A program made the translations under genes and the position numbers. A DNA stretch of 64,000 nt from positions 62,001 to 126,000 of the forward strand of contig WEDG01005660.1 in assembly GCA_017591395.1 (NCBI GenBank), in the 5' to 3' direction. The notes beneath the pieces were generated by a model that was not told the origin of the DNA, searched no databases, and worked only from the letters and a program-made list of their open reading frames with translations. Within the stretch, counting starts at the first letter, position 1, and every line of letters starts with the position of its first letter. Positions 11,641 to 25,318 of this stretch are shown piece by piece. Source of the DNA: Schistocephalus solidus. Lineage: Eukaryota > Platyhelminthes > Cestoda > Diphyllobothriidea > Diphyllobothriidae.

Positions 11641-14600
11641 GTATTCGGTTTCCAAGTTATTGCAATAAAAAAAACTCATTTATTTAAGTATATTGTAGCG
11701 GCCGACCGGTAAAAATATATATTTCGTGTAATTATGCAATATTACATGGGAATCTTCTTCTTGGGAACATCCAAACCGTGGTTGTTACTCATTTTATTAA
11801 GAATTATTCTCCAAATTTGGCGTACAGATGATCGCTACTAACTGTGAAAAAACCCTCTGCGTCTTGCTTGTTGTACTCTTAGCAACATCTCCAAAATATG
11901 TTAAAGCGTATCAGTACCTCACACAAATTTAACACGTTTTCGCTAATGTATGCTTTCCGATTCCCGTTCTTGGTGCACGCTCTCGTTTATCACTAAGTTG
12001 TAGGCAGTTCAAAATGCGAATTCGTGGCCAATTCTGCCTGTAAGCAGATAACCTAAATTGTATTCGTTTCAAAGCGATCGTTTTCCCGCTACGATTCGTT
12101 GCCTTGTCACTCAGTCTGCACAATCCAACTTGGCCTAAATCCATCATGACAACGACAAGCTGCCTTTCCTTCTTGGAACCAAGCGTCCGAATGAAGGCGC
12201 ACATTCTGAATATGAATTTGGAACCCTCTATAGCACTCTCGCTTGAGTTAGCTCCCAGAACCCCATTGAAGTCCGAGGTGTACAGAATTAGGGACATCAT
12301 TAAGCTTGGCGCCCGCAGACTAACCACTTACCACTGTCAAGCATCGTATCAATGCAAAAATGCACAAGAATTGTTTTTTTTTATCGTCCTTAGCATACAA
12401 GTCGGGTCGAAGGAAATAAGTAGAGGAAATACCGCACATGTCCTCCCTACTAGAAAAAAAAACGTGCAGAAGTTTCCACTGCGCTTGATCCGTCGTGCAG
12501 CAGTGGATCTCGCTACTACCGTCGACTGGAATATGATGTTTGTTTAGGAATAAGCGTAAGTACTTTCTGCAATTAAAAGTAAATAGGCCTTGTTACGTGA
12601 GCCAACACGCATGTGTTTGGACAGTTATTTATTCGCGTGATCTAGCAAGTAATGCATAAATATATAACGCATGCACAGCTTAATGTTGGAAGAGCTTTGT
12701 CTTTCGCCTCTCCTTATCAGTGTGGTTTTCATTCGACAGGCGCATAAATCTTTCCCACAACTGAACTGACGGCAAGCTATTTCAATTGGACATGTAGAGA
12801 CGGAAGGTGATCCATTGGCCTCCATGGGTTAGTATAGTGTATTTTTAAGGTTATGTGAGGAGATCAGTACCATCCATCATGGAAAATATTCCTACACCAG
12901 TCAGACACGATCGAAAAATAGCTTTTGAGATCACTTTCATCGTATATCCACTCCTCAAATGGAATATTTTTTCCGTTATTAAATGAATTTGACTATACTT
13001 TCTTCAATCGTATAATATTACCCAATAATAAATAACGATTGTGTGTAGCAGGCATATCTCATGCATTTTTAACCATGATTCTTAAACGTGTATTCGGGTA
13101 GAAAGAATTACTAAGGTAGAGTTGTAATGCTTATTATCGGGCAGGGAAATTAAAAAGGATTCAGTGACGACCACCTAAAGATTTTTTAATGATCCTCTTT
13201 GCGCCCGCAAAATTCTATACTTCGTAACAAATAAGTACATAATTATTACGAGTTGTCTATATTACGTTTTTCACGCTCTTGTAAATTCCATTGTTTTTTA
13301 TCGTCAACATGATTAAAAGGATTTTTAATGCAAATGTTTGGTAGAAAATTGCGGCTGCTATAAATATGTCTGCCTAAGCAAAGGATATTTGTCGGTTTCA
13401 TAAACATTTTTTATTTCTGCATGATGTTGAAACGGACCTGCAATTGCATGTGCGCTTAGTATTTTAAAATACAGTTTGTGACCTAACGGATGTAAATTCA
13501 CAAACTTCGCACAAACTTGTATGGTCCTTTTGTCTATAAAAGTATAAGGCACAAAATTCAGCTTTTACTGCATTAAAAGGTGGTCCTTTGACTTTTTCCA
13601 GTCTACTTTGATTAGCACCTAGAAATTTTCGACGGGAGGTAAGTCAGAACTGTTGACAGACACAAATATTTTTCGCATTCCCCAGGCAAAAAGGCTGGCT
13701 GTGGCCTAAAATTAGATTATAGACGTTAGCGAAATTAGAATCATAACAGATTGGATCGGTGGAGAGGGGCATTCGTTTGTAGCATTGCTGTGTACATTTG
13801 ACTTTTCTGAATACCGTTTTAAGCGAAGACGGTCTTTACTGTGCGATGAATGGTGTCTATTGTCAGATGCCAGATCGCTTGATTTCCAGATTAAGATGGC
13901 CATCCTAGCCATCAGGCGCCAAAAAGTATTGAAAGTTAGTGTCTTCATAATGCGTTCGTGAGGTAATTGCTTCTTAAAAATGACAAATGAGGCCGACTAC
14001 GAAGGCTTGTCTAAAAATATGAATTATTCACGAACGTAAATCCTTTTTTTCTTTACGAGCCTTTGATAACTACACCTCGGAGCAAACAAAACACGCTTTC
14101 TTACCAGTTTCTGACTTACACACGGCTTTTTCATTGCATTCTACTGATGGAGTACTGATTCATTTATCCCCTTATCAATTTCATGTAAAAGGAGAACACG
14201 GAGATATTTGTCTTAATAATAGTTGTAATTTTTACATAATAGTACTTTTGTAGTGTCTGATGAATGAAATCCTTGTCCAATTTGCTTGGGAAATATTTGG
14301 GTCCATTTTCCTAAATCCTAGTGACCGTTCTTTGGTGGAGAACTCCAAAAATAGCGGCCTGGATAATATGAAATTATAACATACTTAATCACACGGCAGC
14401 CATTCGGCCACGAACTTCAGTAAGCACTCATATATGAAATATGATTTTTAAATTTGAATTTTTCCTCTGTTTCTGGAAAAGACTGACATTTCTTATATCT
14501 CCCTCCATCTGATATTTATTGACTTGAGATCTGATTTTACGTTTTTGGAAGGTATTTATTTGGCTTTTTTCTGGCCTATTTAAACGAACTTTTAAAGTAC

Positions 14601-17600
14601 AAGGCAAAAACAAAAGGTTATGTCCAGTGATCGTATAGAATAAAATTAAAAGTGTATTTAGAAATTCCTGTTTTTGCTCAAATCTTGCCTGTTGACATGG
14701 ATTAAACAGATAATTAATGCTATGATTTTTAATTGTAGGCTTTTTGGACTCAAATCAATTCATAAAATTGAAAAAAACAACAAAGGAAGGCTGAAAAACC
14801 CACTCTAATTTCAATTACGTCGTTATATAAGTTAGCTCATTTATGGAATATGGCGTATGGAAAATCATAAATTCCTCCAAGTTAGTAAGAAGATGTCATG
14901 CAGTAATTCTAAAATATTCCAGTAAAAGCAAACCCGGTTTTATACTTTAAAAGCAACACATACTGCTCGGTGAATGAAAATTTAAAGTTCTTAAAACTAC
15001 AGAATAATTTTTGTTTTATAAACCAAAAGATACTTCTTCTTCATGCATTAATTTTATAGAACACATACTTCACTACAATTTGAACTTAAAATATATTTAT
15101 TCCTGTTTTCTACTTCAAAAAGGACAGAGGGATAGAAAATAGCCAATATTTTCTCGAGGAACGTTTTGCAGGTTGTTTGAAAGAAATTCATTCAAATCCG
15201 GCATTCTTCTGTGACCGAAAATAACTCGGAGGTATGTCCAACGGTGATAGGACTTAGAATCCCACATTGGCAATGTTTTAGCAAAAGCAATTTGGGAAAT
15301 TTTGATAAAAATGTGATGGAGAAGCCAGATGCTATATAAATTCACTTCCATTCCAATTAAAGCGATGAAAAATTTCAAGTGAAGATATAAAACTGTGGAA
15401 TAGGGAGACGCCTGGATAGAAATTCTTACTCATATTTAATGATATGCATTACCCAACGAAGTATACTACAAAGGAATATGACGTGACAACTTACGCATTA
15501 GGTACGATTAGTTATGCTTTCTATTCTTTTTGGCTGTGATTCATATCTAATGGGGTGCGAGTTGGCGTATGCGCGGCTTGTTAGTTAATCTTCTATATCT
15601 TCCACGACGAGTCTTCAGCGATTCAGATACCGGCCGGAGAATATCTAAAACCCCTGACACGTTCTGCCTGTAGTATTTTGGCGATGATCGGATATGTGGC
15701 CCTATTCAGCAAACCACAGGAAGGACTCGTGTAATGCGGAATGGTGAGAGAAGGGATTTATGTTTGGGAAAAACTAAACTAACAGATGGCTGGTGTTGGG
15801 GAGCAAAACGCATATAAAATAACATTTATGCCTTCAGCTCGTATAAATACAGGAAAGAAGCCTGAAAGGTGAGCGTGCAATTCTGAGCGCTGAAAATTAG
15901 AACTTTTAAATGGGCACGGAAAAAGTTTAAATGACCCGGCCTCAATGAACCCAAACCATAAGGACCAATCGCTGTGAAGAGGAAAGAAAAATTTGACTAT
16001 AATGATGGTCGGAAATTAATATATAAATAAAGCTTCCAACATCGATAATCTTATTCCCAATGCTAACCCTACATCCAACCCGTAATCTGAAATTCATGTT
16101 TAGCCTTTATGACTGTCACCCTAAGTTCAAACTCTTAAATAAAGTCCTAACTATAAGTCGTGCAATTGAATGAGGCCTGACAAAAAATGGGTGAAAGGGA
16201 GAGTAGTTAACTTAAGAGTACAAAAATGATAAAAGAAGGTTTTTCTTAGAAGTAAATACTAGGTGGGACCACATATCTGGTTGTTGCCAGTAAAAATTTC
16301 GAAGCTTCGTAGATACATGTTCAAATATTTAAAGTGGTACAAATTATATACCATGTCTTTAAGCCACTTCCTGATTTAGATCATAAAACGTGAAAAGAGA
16401 AGGTCTTTGCAGTTTTCATGTAAGAAGGGTAGAACTTGTTTGTTTCCATAGTTTAGGAAGTTTTCCACACTGGAATCTTGTCCATGGATACAATTTAAGC
16501 GGGTTTCATCGTAAAATGTTTGCACGCTCATTTATATAAACGTAAGGATTTCATTTAGGACCTCTTCAAATCAATTTCTCACAAAGTCACTTCCAAAAAG
16601 TTAAAAGGAAGATTTTTAAATTAAAGATCTAATGGATACATTTTTCAAGGTGATGAAGGAACACTTATAAAAACGAGTGCTTTATCGATTATTCTACTGG
16701 TCTTGCAGACAGCTTCTCAAACATGAAGCGGGTTTTCGGTGAATTCCATGAAGTATTCGACTGTCGACTGGATTAGCTTCGAAGCACTCAACCGAGGGGC
16801 CTGACACGAACGAAAACCGAGCATCGGCATTGAATCAAGGAATACTCTCGCAAAAGTGCCTATTTAAATAGAGAATTTTGAAGCATTCTTCTAAGTATGT
16901 ATTTGAATTCCATTCCTCCGTAACAACGTATGGGTGCATATTTATCTTAAAGGAGCATTACAGTACTAAATAGTTCACTAGTCGGTAATGGCGAAGGTTA
17001 GCAGCATAACTACCACACCAGTGTGCAGTCTGTTTCATAGGGTTTGCAAAGGCGTTTTCTTGCGCCCTGCCATGTCCACCCACTAAGGGGTTTTTGCGTA
17101 CACAGGAGGAAATAGCCAGGCGAAGCTCATGTGAAACGTTTGAAAGCAGTGTGATTTGGGCTAAAACCTTCTGGATGTGGAAAAACTTAAATATCGTAGG
17201 ATTGCGGTTCTCTCATTTGTGTCCATGGAGGCGCACTGACGCATTTGAGTACTTCAAAGCTGTTTTGCGTGATTGACCCTAGAGACAGCGCACATACTGG
17301 CTAAATGCCCGGACACGCGGTCCACCGCTTTTTTGGCTTTGCAAGACACAACTGCGAGGGTGTTCGACGTATCCGTGTGTCCTCCAGCGTTCCCCGTTGG
17401 CCTGACCAAGTCCTGAATTTTCAGAGTTTTAATCTCATCTGAAATTAATCGCCAAATTGAGGTTAATCTGTCTGAATTATCCATTTTTCTGTTCAGTCTG
17501 CAAGTTTACATGAATATTGCAACCGAAATCCCTTAAATGCAGTGGGCTAACCTCGTAGCATTTAGAATCTGCCAGCAAGTATATTTAAAGAAGTAAAATG

Positions 17601-18059
17601 CTGACAGCACAGGCATTAGCTAAAAGATTAGACACGTGTTTTGACGATAGTCTGCCGAGGCATAAATCATATTCGGCATAGAGTCGATGAAATTATTTTC
17701 CTCTTTTCTTATACACCCTTACAGTGAGGGGTTGTAAAGTGATTCGTAACAGAAATATTTTATGAAATTAATTAATTCACTATTATAAAAGTTGTGAAAA
17801 TTTCAATCAAAAGATAAAAAAACAATTTTGGCAGCATACGTTAGCTTCCGAAAATTCTCCTTCGCCCTTTACATTTATATAATTGTGTAACTAAGTCAAA
17901 ATATGCAGGAAAGTAGAACAGATCGTACGTTTGTCATTGTGGGGAGGAAGGGTGAACAAAAAGACATTGCATTCGGTCTTCTGATCATCGTCAGAGGTAT
18001 GGTGGTCGCCGGGACATGTAAATAGATGCGGGCGGCTGAATTGGTGGCTTTCGGCCACG
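11637..18059. other. Unassigned AT-rich DNA with anonymous ORFs
   Basis: No repeat family or known domain is recognised over 6.4 kb. The longest frames lie at 11929-12327 (minus, 132 codons) and 12104-12547 (plus, 147 codons) and overlap each other on opposite strands. At most one can be real. The minus-strand frame has ordinary amino-acid composition and could be an exon of an unknown gene. A weak CTAACCCT-like patch lies near 16058-16080. Confidence 0.4.
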
Positions 18060-19260
18060 GTAATTGCACAACCAGTATAAAGTTCTTTGGACGCACAGGC
18101 TCCGTTTACGTTACCTGATTGCAGCCGTTTCTGTGGTCGCCAGCAGACCTTGTCTAAGGAATTTTGAAAAGCTTCAGAGGACCTTGTATATCACCCGGAA
18201 GGCTTTGCTAGCATCTATGTGATAATCCGTGTCTACTATATGTACGAGAATATAACCTTTATAGGTCATATTTTCACCCTTAGTTAACCGTACTGGAATG
18301 TGTTCTCTTATCCTGTTGAAAAATCGCCCGCTCGTGCGAACAATATATTCTGCCCCGCAGGTACAGATAAAGGAATAGATGCACATAGAGGTGGGCTGGG
18401 CTGGTAATTTTTTTTGCCCACCCCATAACGAATGGTAGAAGTGGAGAACAGTACATGGGCGTCATCTACTGGAAAGTTTTTGAGATAGTTTGACTTAGCG
18501 CCTTCTTAATATTTCACGAGCTGTGTGACCTTGAAATGAGACACTTATGAAAGGTTTTTCCTTGCTCATCGCTAGCACGGGGGCGACTTAAGCGGTCTTT
18601 CAGCCATGTTCTTAACAATAAAGCGATCAGGAAATCCACTTAGGCACTCTTTCAGTGCTATCGGTCAAACAGATCCTTCTGTACCGCTAAATTGTAAACG
18701 TACTTTAGTAATATACACTTACAGCTTAGCGGTACAGAACTCCCAAAATGGGTATATTGCCACGGCCACGTCTTTTTAAGATAGACAATACGCCGCATAC
18801 TCCCGTCAGACCTTCTATTCAGAAACGCGTTCAGAGTAGATCCGGACAGTTAGTGTTCCAATGTACAGTGGATTGACGGGTGCCCCTGATTTATGCTATT
18901 CATTAGAGCTGAAATGTCCGTTTATTCAGATGCTGTCGCAAGTATATCATTCAAGTAGCACCCATAATATGTTCAGACTATTTATATGGCAATACAACTG
19001 TAAAGCTTCCAGTTTTTGGATAAATATGTTCGTCAGAAGTGGACCAACGGGCGAACCCTTAGCTTCTCCATCCAGCTGCCTGTGCAGGCTGTTGTCAAAT
19101 AGGAACTGCATGTTTAAGGTACAAGTCTTTAGTTTACATGTCCTTAGGTGGTACAATGTCGGTGGATTTTGCATAATGGTGTTTAAGTAGTTTACCAAAT
19201 CTATTGTGTACATCCTGATGTCTCGTTTTGGTTGTTTGTTAATGTAATGCGCTTTATCCG
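18060..19260 (-). pseudogene. Penelope-like element B: RT to GIY-YIG relic
   Basis: Minus-strand order is as expected for a PLE. An RT segment at 18947-19213 contains NMQFLFDNSLHRQLDGEAKG then SPVGPLLTNIF. A linker at about 18740-18820 contains MRRIVYLKKTWPWQYTHF. A GIY-YIG nuclease segment at 18174-18386 contains YSFICTCGAEYIVRTSGR, IREH, LTKGE and DASKAFRVIY. A C-terminal remnant near 18090 contains RSLCVQRTLYW. The second Gly of the YIG motif is changed (YIV), and frames shift between blocks. The catalytic YVDD segment is not recognisable between GPLLTNIF and the linker. Confidence 0.88.
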
Positions 19261-20302
19261 CCGTAGCTGGCTATTTCGGCCAAATATTCATGTCATGTTA
19301 CGGACAGAGCCTGGAACGCTTAAATTTCACTGATTTATTCCAAGTGAGCGAGTTTTTACTGAAAAACTTAAAAGCTTTTATTTCCTTCTTCTATAAGCTC
19401 GGAGCTCTAAACCAACAAACGTACTAAAAATGACACTCTTGCACAAAATGTCATCTTTATTCAAGTTTGTTTAAAGGTCTGAGGTCAGTTTAGCCAGCTT
19501 TGCATTTCCCACGACTCCTCCTCTTGCCTCAGATGGGCATTCGTATTTTGACACTCATAATCAACCATGATTTGAAATATCCAAATCTATCCTCCATATA
19601 AAATTTGAGGGTATTTCAGTTGGTGCAGTGTAATGGAGCTGCAAATAAATTTTAAATTCTGAGTCAGTACGTCAGCTGGACTTGACATAGCTAAAACAAT
19701 TTAAACAAAAGCACAGATGAAAATTAAAAGGGAAAAATTTTTTCTGTGTTTTTTCTAAACAAAAAAACAGCTAGATATCCGCCAATTTTCTATCAGTTAG
19801 TTTGCATGCCAAAAGGAATGTTTCCACAGAGATTGCAAGATTTGTCAGTATTTGAGCCCTGTAGTATGTAGAAATGTACTTTGCCTTTTCGAGTTAAATG
19901 CCAACTCGTTTAACTCACAATATATATTTTCTGCTGCAAAGAACCCTGCAATTCTCTGTTTCTCATGCGCATAATGTTTGAATTCAACTTACTATTGACA
20001 TTATTTTTGCCCAGTTTTACTAATGCTACTCAAAAACCCTTTGCTTATTCAAAATAAAAGTTCACGGTTATACTTCTTTTCGCTTCAAACACCCATTTTC
20101 ACATGAGTTAATAAGCTAGTTCGTCACGTGATGTTGTTTTTGGGGTTTGGTAAGAATTTTTATGAATTTCCAAGTATTTTATGGTCTTCCATTTGGTGAC
20201 TTACGCCCGTCGTGGCTGACCTTTTTTGCACTGAGCGTCATCGTGAAGGGCCGGGCCCTCAAGCTGAGGTCGCTAATTGTACTCAGTCTAATCTCGTTTA
20301 TG
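19261..20302. other. Unassigned DNA
   Basis: No recognised feature. Confidence 0.4.
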
Positions 20303-20546
20303 TCCAAATACATCCGTCAGGGAGACAATGGTCGCAACATATGCAGAATTATAAGTAGTCTCGATGGAAAAAAAGCAGTTGTTCGTCGGAGCGGTCACCC
20401 TCTAGCTGAAGCAGCTAGCTGTAATTTTTGCCTTATTTTGGTTTTGTCAAAATATATCCACCAGGGGGACAAGGGTCGCAAAATATGCAGAATTATTAGT
20501 AGCCTTGATGAAAAAGAGCAGTTGTTCGTTGGAACGGTGGCCTGGC
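20303..20546. repeat. Tandem duplication, 144-bp offset, inside open frames on both strands
   Basis: A block of about 95 bp at 20303-20398 recurs at 20447-20542 (landmark atgcagaatt at 20341 and 20485). The 144-bp offset is a multiple of three. The plus-strand frame 20147-20551 therefore carries two similar peptides (GDNGRNICRIISSLDGKK and GDKGRKICRIISSLDEKE). The minus-strand frame 20447-20716 reads through the downstream copy and stops at its edge. The protein family is not recognised on either strand. Confidence 0.75.
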
Positions 20547-20551
20547 TTTAG

Positions 20552-23080
20552 CACGCCCTTTATGTTTGCATGCACAATTTGGGGGGACGTAAAGTAAGTA
20601 GTCGAGGGATGGCATTTTTTAATAAGATTAATAGGCCAAGGTGGCGAAAACAAATCAGATTTTTCTAACCCATGAAGCTCCAGCCGTATACCATCAACGA
20701 GCTCACGAGAAAACACCTGACAGGGTTAAAGCACTACTCCAACTTGCCAAAAGATATTTATAAAGCATTTAACATTAGCTAGATAAACATGTTCTGAAAA
20801 CATTTAGAGGGGTACAGCTCAGATTAAATGAAAGTTTAGGGAGCTCTTGTATTTTGTGGACACTGAAACACTGCGTACTATGTTCAAGGCTTTAGATCAT
20901 ATTAATTTTGCTAAAAAGTTTTTTGGGATATCAAAAGGGATATCAGGAAGTATCCACGACTACTTGCAACTATAAATAAGTCATCAATACCCTCCAAAGC
21001 CAAAGATGCCTATCTGCACTTCATCTGGTTAGCCCAAAGCAAATATATGCAAAACATTTCGGCTTATTTTATGCTTAATTAGCCGTATTAAAAACGCCAC
21101 CTGCCTTGTAACAGCTCAAGGCACTTGGTGCTGTATAGTCAAATAGTCTTAATGGATCAAAATTAATAAAGTGATACCTTTCAAGCACTTTAAATAATGC
21201 ATAAAAAGGACGATTAATAAGCTTGTTGGGAAAAATTAAAACACTTTACATAACTTAAGCTTAAATCAGGTAGCATCTTAAACTTATCGATTTGAAAAAG
21301 CTTATAACAAAACTGAATGAATATTTTTGTACAGCAACTGCGTCAGTACTTCAAGTCAGTGACATACATTATAAAAGATCATTCGCGACAAAGACAAGGG
21401 AGAATCGTGGGGTCATTTCTGAATTATAAGCCGTCATCAGCTAGCCATGCACAACCTTAGTTAGTTCATCACTCGAAGATCCAACCAGCGACCTGTTTGT
21501 TAGATGTCCAGCACCCTTACCACTCAGCCTCGGGCTGGCTGATGACGACTCCTGAGCCAGAAATGGCATTTCCAATCTACCTGGTCTGTTAGTAATATTC
21601 TTCTGCCTACCCGCTGTATGGCTGTTGGCGAGCCTCGAGGATGGGCCCCAGCGAACAGCGTGACAATAAGGTCTCGTAACGCGTTCGATGAGTGTTCTTC
21701 TGAAATAAGTTTATGTTTACTGGAATTCAAATCCGTGATGATGAAATGGCAGCCTAAGTAAAGGCATGACACTTATCCACTGAATGGTTAACGAGTCAGT
21801 AGCGGACTGCTTAGAGGTAAATGACAGCGTCAAGCCTTTGCTATAATTATAATAAGCTAGACTAGTGCTCAACCGCACTGGATCACTGTCAGGTTTAGAT
21901 GGGATGAGCCAGGTCTGCTTGATTGTTGGCATGCCTACCAGCTGACAAATGGTACGCGGGAGACTTGATGCCGGGTAAACCACTGGGACCAAAAATATGC
22001 TCAATACTTCATTTACTGTTATTCTTGCGAACCAAAATTATCCATCGCGTTTTTGAAAGCTAGAAACAAATGGCAGGAAACATGGCACAAAAAAGATCCC
22101 TTTGTTTTGGTTCATGTGCCTAAACGGCACTCCGCTTAAATCTGGTTGGACTACCGACTTAAGAATTATGTAAAACAGAATAAGCTTTACCGGATTCAAA
22201 TTCAGCGCTTATTTTCCTACTAAAAGAACCCCATAAACTTATAACCCCAAATGAAAAATATCGAACTTGTGAACTAACTTGTTTGTGCTCAGAGTAGCCA
22301 GACAGGACGCAGTGAATTCATGTAAAGGTGCTTTTGTGCCAACTTTAATGCGTCAGACATAAGCACAGCCGCCTAGATGGCTGTTCTATGTGGAATTTGG
22401 AGCCAGTGGATATCAGGTACTATATGCCTGGATAACATATTTTCATTCAATATCGTTTCTTGGTGGTCGGTGTGTCTGAACATTTTAATACTGTTGAAAT
22501 GTGCGTGTAGTAGGAGATAAGAAATTGAAGTAGATGCTGTGCAAGCTTGTCTTTCTATGAAGGGAAGCATTTCCAAAGCCTCACTGCACACCGTCGTAGG
22601 CAAGGGTCAAAGTATTGCAGTCCGTCGTCTATTTATTATATGCTGGTCATTGTTTCAAGGAATTCAAAGTTTCGCGCTATTCCATTTTCCGTTAGTAAGT
22701 GGCTGTTTTTGAAAGCAATTGAATCTCTAGGGCCTTACTCAATGTGTAATTTCGGTTCGTTTACATATGCGTGATTTATGAGCGAGCGCAAACAGCGCCA
22801 ATATGGCACAACAACGTCAAAGTGCAAGGACGATCACGTAGAAAATTATTATCAACAAACACTGTTCAACCGGACAAACAAAAACATGCAGCGGGTAAAA
22901 ACGTACACCTAGCATCTTGCAAAATGAATGCCGATAAGTAAAAGAGGAACTCGCATGACCATACATGGCCTTCGAACCAGGGTGAATTTGTCAAACCCTT
23001 AATTCGGACAAGCGGGCATTCGAGCCTAAATCTGGTCTGTGAATGACTCTCTCAGGCTAATAACTATTCCCGATGGCCAT
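20552..23080. other. Unassigned DNA
   Basis: Only short anonymous frames, such as 21717-22004 (minus). No motif, repeat or RNA is recognised. Confidence 0.4.
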
Positions 23081-23094
23081 CAAAAAGTCAACAG

Positions 23095-23176
23095 GTCCAT
23101 AGATCAATGGGGGAGTATTGGACTTAACGCCTAGTACACGCTAAGTACGAGTTCGAATCCTGAATTTTCCCGACCT
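23095..23176 (+). repeat. tRNA-like segment, probably SINE-derived
   Basis: An A-box-like TAGATCAATGGGGGAG is followed about 45 bp later by a B-box-like GAGTTCGAATCC, and the ends can pair as GGTC/GACC. Anticodon-arm pairing is poor, so a functional tRNA is unlikely. It does not share the tail of the other SINE copies. Confidence 0.4.
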
Positions 23177-23819
23177 GGTTCTTGGTAATGGCCCGCTGAA
23201 GACGACTGAAAGACTAAAAATTGACACTGCCGTCCAATGCTTTTGTTGAAAATCCTTGCACAGCGTTTATAATCTTAACGGTCTGCAGGGGTCTTGACTT
23301 CAACTCTGAGCCGAGAGAGGGCAAGCCCATTTGTACCTTGTGAGCGCTCCCTTTCTCTGCCTCAATGATGCATACAAATTGCATCCTTATAGCCTCCTAG
23401 TACAAGTGCCGCGTAAAGCTCAGTTCCGTGTTTTGGTGATTTCTTTGGTGGGGATCGATGCAGCTGAGAGAAGTTGAGTCGCTAGTGATATTCCTTTGTA
23501 ACTTCAGTCAATAAACAAATCTTTGATTATTTTGTTCAAAATTGTTGCAGAAACTCGAAGTAAAGTTGGAGGAAAAGGACATGCTTCAGTCCTAAATATT
23601 GTTTGACAAACATTTAGTTCAACCACTTACTAGTCCAGGATCACCAAAAACATCATTAAATATTTACATTGTCTTGTTAGGTGATTTTATCTCCTTGACT
23701 AAACACTGCCCAACCAAGAATACTACAAATTTTTAAAAGCATGGTCGGAAATAATTTGGGGAAACAATGGTTTTGAAAGTGCAGGCAGCGTTAAGATGTT
23801 TATTTAGTAAGACACGACA

Positions 23820-23956
23820 ATAGGGCCACCCAGTGTTGCACAAAATTCCAGGATGACTCTCGATTTCCATGTGCTTACCCTAACCATAAACTTACCCCTG
23901 GACATATTCCCAAAACCTACCTCTGCCCTACCCCTAAGTAAATCCTAAACCTAACC
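23820..23956. other. Telomere-like degenerate CTAACC-rich patch
   Basis: The plus strand between about 23878 and 23955 holds words such as ccctaacc, cctaaacctaacc and ccctacccctaa, similar to the interior of the 598-970 element. It directly precedes an R1 copy. No inverted ends were found around it. Confidence 0.4.
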
Positions 23957-24320
23957 GACAGTTTGAACGTCGTAGTCCGACGATGTCCACCGTATGCTCC
24001 ATAGGAAAGTAGAGTAGGGACGGTGACTTGTGTGTGAATTAGTTTAAAGTGATAGTAGCCTTGCGCTGCATTTACCGCACTCTCTCCTCCTCCCCCATCT
24101 GAGCTCGGTGTTAAGACAGAGTCAAGAAGACCGGAGGCGGGCGAGGACGCAAGTGGCTGGCGCGGCCGGGTCCTTTTAGTACTAGCCGCCCTTAGGCATG
24201 CCACCACACCTTCCATGTTAGGCATTTGTTATGGGAGCGCAAACCGAATAACGCATGCCGTGCCCTGATGTGGCCCCCGTGTTGGTCCAACGCATTTATT
24301 ACGTGGCCCTAAACATAACC
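23957..24320 (+). repeat. R1 dispersed repeat copy (~0.4 kb family)
   Basis: Starts with gacagtttgaacgtcg and carries the family landmarks tccaccgtatgctcc, gacggtgacttg, ccttgcgctgca, actctctcctcctccccc, gacagagtcaagaagaccgg and a distal aataacgcatgcc. The same landmark order occurs at 37328 and 44653. No protein is encoded. It is a SINE or MITE candidate of unknown class. Confidence 0.75.
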
Positions 24321-24539
24321 GCAGACTTAACCACGACCCTAGTTCCCCTATAAATTTAAGCGCAAAACCTCAGGGAGGTAGGTTTTCCTGTGTGTTACCG
24401 TTTATTCAAGTGAAATTTCGTCTATTACACTACCACAAAGTTGATTTCCACGCTGCTCATATTCTTTGTGTGATTTCCTGTTGTGTTTTTGCGGGGCCTA
24501 TGCTGTTTATGTGGCAAGTGCACACGGTCTATTTAGTTC

Positions 24540-24755
24540 TGTCTGCTCCTGCTCCCCATCTCTAAAATCAGACACCTGACCGGCTCAGACGGTGGAATGG
24601 GTTTTGGGGATATGGAAGATGGGGTGAAATTGGCGGTCTCAGTGCGTACTCTCTACTGTAAATACTCAAAAGCGCTTTAATCTTTCGCGGTTCACCAAGT
24701 GTCATTGCTTGGAAGGCTGTCAACTCACAGGATAACTCAGAAATTCACCAAGGAA
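24540..24755 (-). repeat. R1-associated distal unit, minus orientation
   Basis: The reverse complement contains gttgacagccttccaagcaa and a distal tctgagccggtcaggtgtct, paralleling the distal part of the R1 cluster units at 37700-37870 and 38390-38540. Confidence 0.5.
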
Positions 24756-24895
24756 AGATTTTCAGGCGAAGCGAAGAGGCGAGTGACAGGTTGAAGTCAT
24801 GAACGATACGATCCCTGGAAGAAGAGCTTTATTAGCCTGACGTTTCGGATTCTCTCTCGAACCCATCTTCGGAGAACGTCATAAAAAGGGTAATA
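24756..24895 (-). mobile_element. Solo PLE terminal segment
   Basis: Shares gcgaagaggcgagt and gagctttattagcctgacgt with the ends of the PLE relics at 41755 and 55855. No RT or endonuclease sequence lies next to it, so it is an isolated end. It contains the hammerhead-like core annotated at 24836-24873. Confidence 0.65.
24836..24873 (-). ncRNA. Hammerhead-ribozyme-like core (HHR-1)
   Basis: On the minus strand: CCGAAGA (for the CUGANGA box), then ATGGGTTC and GAATCC that can pair around a GAGAGA loop (helix II), then GAAACGTC. The last block reads as GAA, a palindromic ACGU helix III and cleavage-site C. A published association of short type I hammerheads with PLEs is known to me. The U-to-C change in the first box and a weak helix I reduce confidence in activity. 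Confidence 0.5.
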
Positions 24896-25019
24896 CTGAT
24901 CCATTTTCAGCGTAATCTTTGGGATTCAAACCAAACCTTCATTGTATTCTCCAATATTCTGGTCGGTTGTGCGTAGAACAGGGAGTACGGTGACACTACT
25001 AGTGGTGGGTCGACGCAAC

Positions 25020-25190
25020 GCTAGCACTCTGCTCCGAATCCCGCCGCTGGTCACCTTAACTCTGTCTTAACACCTACCTCAGATGAGGGAGGTTGAGAAA
25101 GTGCGTTAGATGCAGCACAAGTCAACGCCCTTACGCCCACCAGGCTGGGGGACACATGGTGGACATAGTCAAACTCGACGGTCAGAATGT
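25020..25190 (-). repeat. R1 dispersed repeat, truncated copy
   Basis: The reverse complement starts with gacattctgaccgtcgag and shows ttgtgctgcat, cctccctcatctgag and gttaagacagagttaagg in R1 order. It is truncated before the distal half. Confidence 0.65.
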
Positions 25191-25318
25191 CATTCGAATG
25201 ACACAGCGATGGGGAAAGGGGGAGAGAAAGGGCGCGTTAAAACGTTGAGACGGTAGGCGGTTGAGATGAAGTCAACAGTTTCGTATAACGGTGGGGAGAT
25301 ACAAAAAGGACACGGGAA

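Noticed and set aside
11217..11687. 156-codon frame with a long Ile-Tyr run
   Set aside because: The (TA)n tract creates the run, and the rest is antisense to PLE A.
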